A stretch of 16,831 nucleotides of DNA from an uncultured bacterium (GTDB taxonomy: Bacteria; Bacillota; Clostridia; TANB77; CAG-508), in assembly GCA_905215845.1 (NCBI GenBank), contig CAJMRU010000003.1:1-16831 (forward strand). The letters are read 5' to 3'. Numbering within the stretch: the stretch's first letter is position 1; each line of letters opens with the position of its first letter. Positions 14,762 to 16,831 of this stretch are shown in pieces. The notes beneath the pieces are model-generated. The model did not search any database, was not told where the DNA came from, and saw only the letters and a program-made list of their open reading frames with translations. The translations under genes were made by a program, and so were the position numbers.

Positions 14762-15386
14762 ATTTCAATTGTTGTCTACTTTGGAATCTACCTTCTGAAA
14801 TATCATGAGTTACCATTAATGTAGTTATTTTTTCTTTTCTTAATATGTTATATATATCATTTGTTACCATTATTCTGGTTTGATAATCTAAGGCAGAAAA
14901 AGCTTCATCAAGAAGTAATATTTTAGGTTTTATTGCTAGTGTTCTAATTAATGCAACTCTTTGCCTCATTCCACCTGATAACTCTGATGGATATTTATTC
15001 CTAAATTCATATAAATTATATTTTTTTAATAAATCTTCTACATATTTTTTGTTTTCTTCATTAACTTTTCCTTTTATTTCTAGTCCAAATATAGTATTAC
15101 TCCATATTGTTCTCCAATCTAATAAACAATCTTTTTGTAGCATATATCCTATTTTAGGTGAAATTCCTTCTACCATTTCTTCTTCAATATATATTTCTCC
15201 ATTTGTTTTTGTTTCTAATCCACTTATTATTGAAAGTAATGTTGATTTTCCACATCCACTTGGTCCTATTATTGATACAAATTCTCCTTCTTTTATTCTA
15301 AAATTTACATTTTCAATAGCTAGTACTTCTCCTTCTTTTCCTTGATATTTTTTACTTATATTTTTAATTTCTAATATTGATTCCAT
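14754..15386 (-). CDS. ABC transporter ATP-binding protein (SsuB/TauB type), C-terminus truncated
   Basis: ATPase subunit of a nitrate/sulfonate/taurine-type importer (NitT/TauT group). Present are Walker A GPSGCGKST (41-49), Q-loop LQKDCLLDW (83-91), signature LSGGMRQR (136-143), Walker B ILLLDEAFSALD (156-167) and the H-loop VTHDISE (192-198). Family similarity stops at E198. The last 12 residues (GRFQSRQQLKYA) are encoded by foreign sequence containing the boundary motif. Members normally continue for about 50 more residues, and here neither a permease nor a binding-protein gene is adjacent. The product keeps all ATPase motifs but is probably non-functional in transport. The start is good, with AAGGAGG seven bases upstream. 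Confidence 0.85.
   Translation of the reverse strand: MESILEIKNISKKYQGKEGEVLAIENVNFRIKEGEFVSIIGPSGCGKSTLLSIISGLETKTNGEIYIEEEMVEGISPKIGYMLQKDCLLDWRTIWSNTIFGLEIKGKVNEENKKYVEDLLKKYNLYEFRNKYPSELSGGMRQRVALIRTLAIKPKILLLDEAFSALDYQTRIMVTNDIYNILRKEKITTLMVTHDISEGRFQSRQQLKYA
14773..14783 (-). repeat. Right boundary motif, inverted copy of 8258-8268
   Basis: Minus-strand CAAAGTAGACA lies directly after the point where the ABC ATPase loses family similarity. Confidence 0.6.
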
Positions 15387-15573
15387 TTTATTCCTCCTTT
15401 TATAGCTTTAATATATATTATGTAAATATGATTAAAAAGTGAATCCACTAATCTACAGTCTTAAATTAAATAGCAAAAACTCATTATGAGTAAGTGAAAG
15501 GAGGATAGCTTTTAGTATTTAATACCTTAAAATCTTTTATACTGCTAAAATTACAGCAAAAGGAGATATTATT

Positions 15574-16662
15574 ATGACATCTACAAAAAGAACTCAAAAA
15601 GAAATTGAAAAGGATTGTAAAAGAATTAAAGAAGCTGCAAAAACAGCAACAAGCCTGAAAGATATTGAAAGGGCAACAAACTTATCTTATTCAGAAATTA
15701 ATACAACTTTAAAAAAACATCCGACAATTTTTAAACGGATAAAAGAACAATTAATTATTAATAAAAAACAAGCTGAAATTGAAAAAGCAAGAAAAAAGGA
15801 ACAAGAAGCATTAGCTAAAGCAGAAGAAAAAGCTATCTTGAAAGCTGAAAAGAAATCAAAGAAACTATCTAAAACAGAAGCAATTACTCAGGTAATAAAC
15901 ACAGAATTTAATATTCCGAGAAAATTAGTTGAGGATTATGTTATTGATGCATCTATCACAGGTATAAAATCTTTGCGAGATAATATTTCTAAAGTATGTT
16001 CTACAAAGTCGAAAATTATTTTAACAAGTATTACTATTAAAGAATTAGAAAAAATACAAAAATTTGATAACCTTAAGGGGAAAGATGCACGATATATCTT
16101 AGCCTTGGCTGCAGAAAATCATACTAGTTTTGAATCTGTTTTAATTGATGAAACTTTTGATACTCCTGATGACTGTATTGTTCATTATTGTGCCAAAAAT
16201 AAAAATCAGGTGACTTTACTAACATCTGACAAAACTATGGCATTAAAAGCTAGAATGTATGGTGTTCAAGTTCATTATTTAAAACAAGGTATATCTAGCA
16301 ATAATAACCATATTGTTAAGCAATCTAATTCTAAGATAAAAACTTTATTTCCTGCAAGAAGAATTGCAAATAAGTTATTAATCTCGAGATTTCATACTAA
16401 TACAATAAGTATTCGTGTATATTCTGATGGAGTAGAATATACAGATGGAGTTATAGAACTAAAAATAGGAGATGATGTTTTCATTGCTTCAAAGAAACCA
16501 GAGTATATTACTTTTGCCCACTACAAAATGATTTCTTTATATTGTGAAAATAATTGTGAATTGATATTCTCAAAAAGATTTTATGATTACAATGATATCG
16601 ATGTTCCAAAAGTTGAGTATACGACATTTCTTAAAGATTTTAAACGCAGACATAATTTATAA
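15574..16662 (+). CDS. PIN-domain protein with N-terminal helix-turn-helix and coiled coil
   Basis: A 362-residue protein. Residues 20-60 look like a helix-turn-helix (TSLKDIERATNLSYSEINTTL). Residues 60-100 are a Lys/Glu/Ala-rich coiled coil. The PIN-like nuclease domain spans about 120-237, with D125 (YVIDAS), E157 (TIKELEKI), D199/D200 (PDDCIVHYC) and D219 (LLTSDKTMALKA) as the expected acidic metal-binding set. That predicts metal-dependent RNase activity. The C-terminal 120 residues are not recognised. It is a single gene with no antitoxin-like partner beside it, so it is not an ordinary VapBC toxin. An AAAGGAG lies eight bases before the ATG. Substrate and role are unknown. Confidence 0.7.
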   Translation: MTSTKRTQKEIEKDCKRIKEAAKTATSLKDIERATNLSYSEINTTLKKHPTIFKRIKEQLIINKKQAEIEKARKKEQEALAKAEEKAILKAEKKSKKLSKTEAITQVINTEFNIPRKLVEDYVIDASITGIKSLRDNISKVCSTKSKIILTSITIKELEKIQKFDNLKGKDARYILALAAENHTSFESVLIDETFDTPDDCIVHYCAKNKNQVTLLTSDKTMALKARMYGVQVHYLKQGISSNNNHIVKQSNSKIKTLFPARRIANKLLISRFHTNTISIRVYSDGVEYTDGVIELKIGDDVFIASKKPEYITFAHYKMISLYCENNCELIFSKRFYDYNDIDVPKVEYTTFLKDFKRRHNL

Positions 16663-16706
16663 TCTTTTAAAACCTATACTAAAAGCACATTTCTAATGTC
16701 ACATCT

Positions 16707-16749
16707 AAGGGTAATCATACAACTGTGTGATTACCCTTCTTTCATTTTT
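16707..16749 (+). terminator. Intrinsic terminator of the PIN-domain gene
   Basis: A perfect 11-bp stem (16707-16717 with 16728-16738) with a 10-base loop is followed by CTTTCATTTTTT. It lies 45 bp after the stop codon and is GC-richer than its surroundings. Confidence 0.8.
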
Positions 16750-16831
16750 TTAACAAAACAACTATAATCTTCATTCTCTTTTTACTAGAATCTATTTTAT
16801 AAATTTGTTGTTTCTTTAATATAATTAATAA

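Larger units (their letters stand above)
8252..14790. mobile_element. Putative acquired island with serine recombinase and nucleotide-metabolism cargo
   Basis: About 6.5 kb bounded by two truncated chromosomal genes (ZIP on the left, ABC ATPase on the right). Each boundary carries CAAAGTAGACA, read inward from the left at 8258-8268 and inward from the right at 14773-14783, so the motifs form an inverted pair. With flanking bases about 17 of 21 positions agree. The recombinase gene ends 65-80 bp inside the left boundary, a usual position for an integrase. Arguments against a simple unit: the flanking genes differ, no target duplication is seen, and the motif also resembles the ends of the IS3 element at 2284-3608. 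The boundaries could therefore be IS ends left by rearrangement. Confidence 0.4.

Noticed and set aside
15494..15520. GAAAGGAGG site upstream of the PIN gene as the start of a small gene
   Set aside because: No start codon with an open frame follows at a suitable distance. The PIN gene has its own site nearer its ATG.

Overview
The window looks like chromosome from a low-GC, spore-forming Firmicute of the Clostridia. The DNA is very AT-rich, the ribosome binding sites are strong AGGAGG-type sites, there is a pair of CotF-like spore coat genes, and the housekeeping helicase is of the PcrA type. The standard genetic code fits every intact gene. I see no tRNA, rRNA or CRISPR array.

Layout: (1) 1-2265 is ordinary chromosome: a DUF1653 gene, a convergent membrane-anchored M23 peptidase, and two small spore-coat genes. 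(2) 2284-3608 is a decayed IS3-family insertion sequence with imperfect terminal repeats and a 3-bp target duplication. (3) 3639-7820 holds a secreted SGNH (sialate-esterase-like) hydrolase and pcrA, both on the minus strand. (4) 7953-8252 is the C-terminal remnant of a ZIP metal transporter, cut off at a sharp junction. (5) About 8252-14790 looks like an acquired island. It carries a large serine recombinase (one frameshift), a 33-residue small ORF, a CYTH-domain gene, a tightly coupled four-gene operon and a putative structured RNA. (6) 14754-15386 is an ABC-transporter ATPase whose C-terminus is cut off at the other junction. (7) 15574-16662 is a plus-strand PIN-domain gene with its own terminator.

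The most interesting part is the four-gene operon read leftward from 14377 to 11222: a thymidylate-kinase-like P-loop protein, a long radical-SAM-like protein, a NADAR-family N-glycosidase and a GreA/GreB-like transcript-cleavage factor. The genes overlap by 8 and 4 bp or lie 3 bp apart, with a promoter in front and a terminator behind. The gene set suggests handling of a modified nucleotide: a radical enzyme and a kinase to make or activate it, NADAR to hydrolyse an unwanted N-glycoside, and a Gre factor to rescue RNA polymerase stalled by it. This is an inference from families. A defence or nucleoside-metabolite role is possible but unproven.

Both junctions of the island share an 11-bp motif in inverted orientation. 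The left junction truncates a ZIP gene and the right one truncates an unrelated ABC gene, so simple insertion into one gene cannot explain them. An IS-mediated rearrangement or a mis-joined assembly should be considered.
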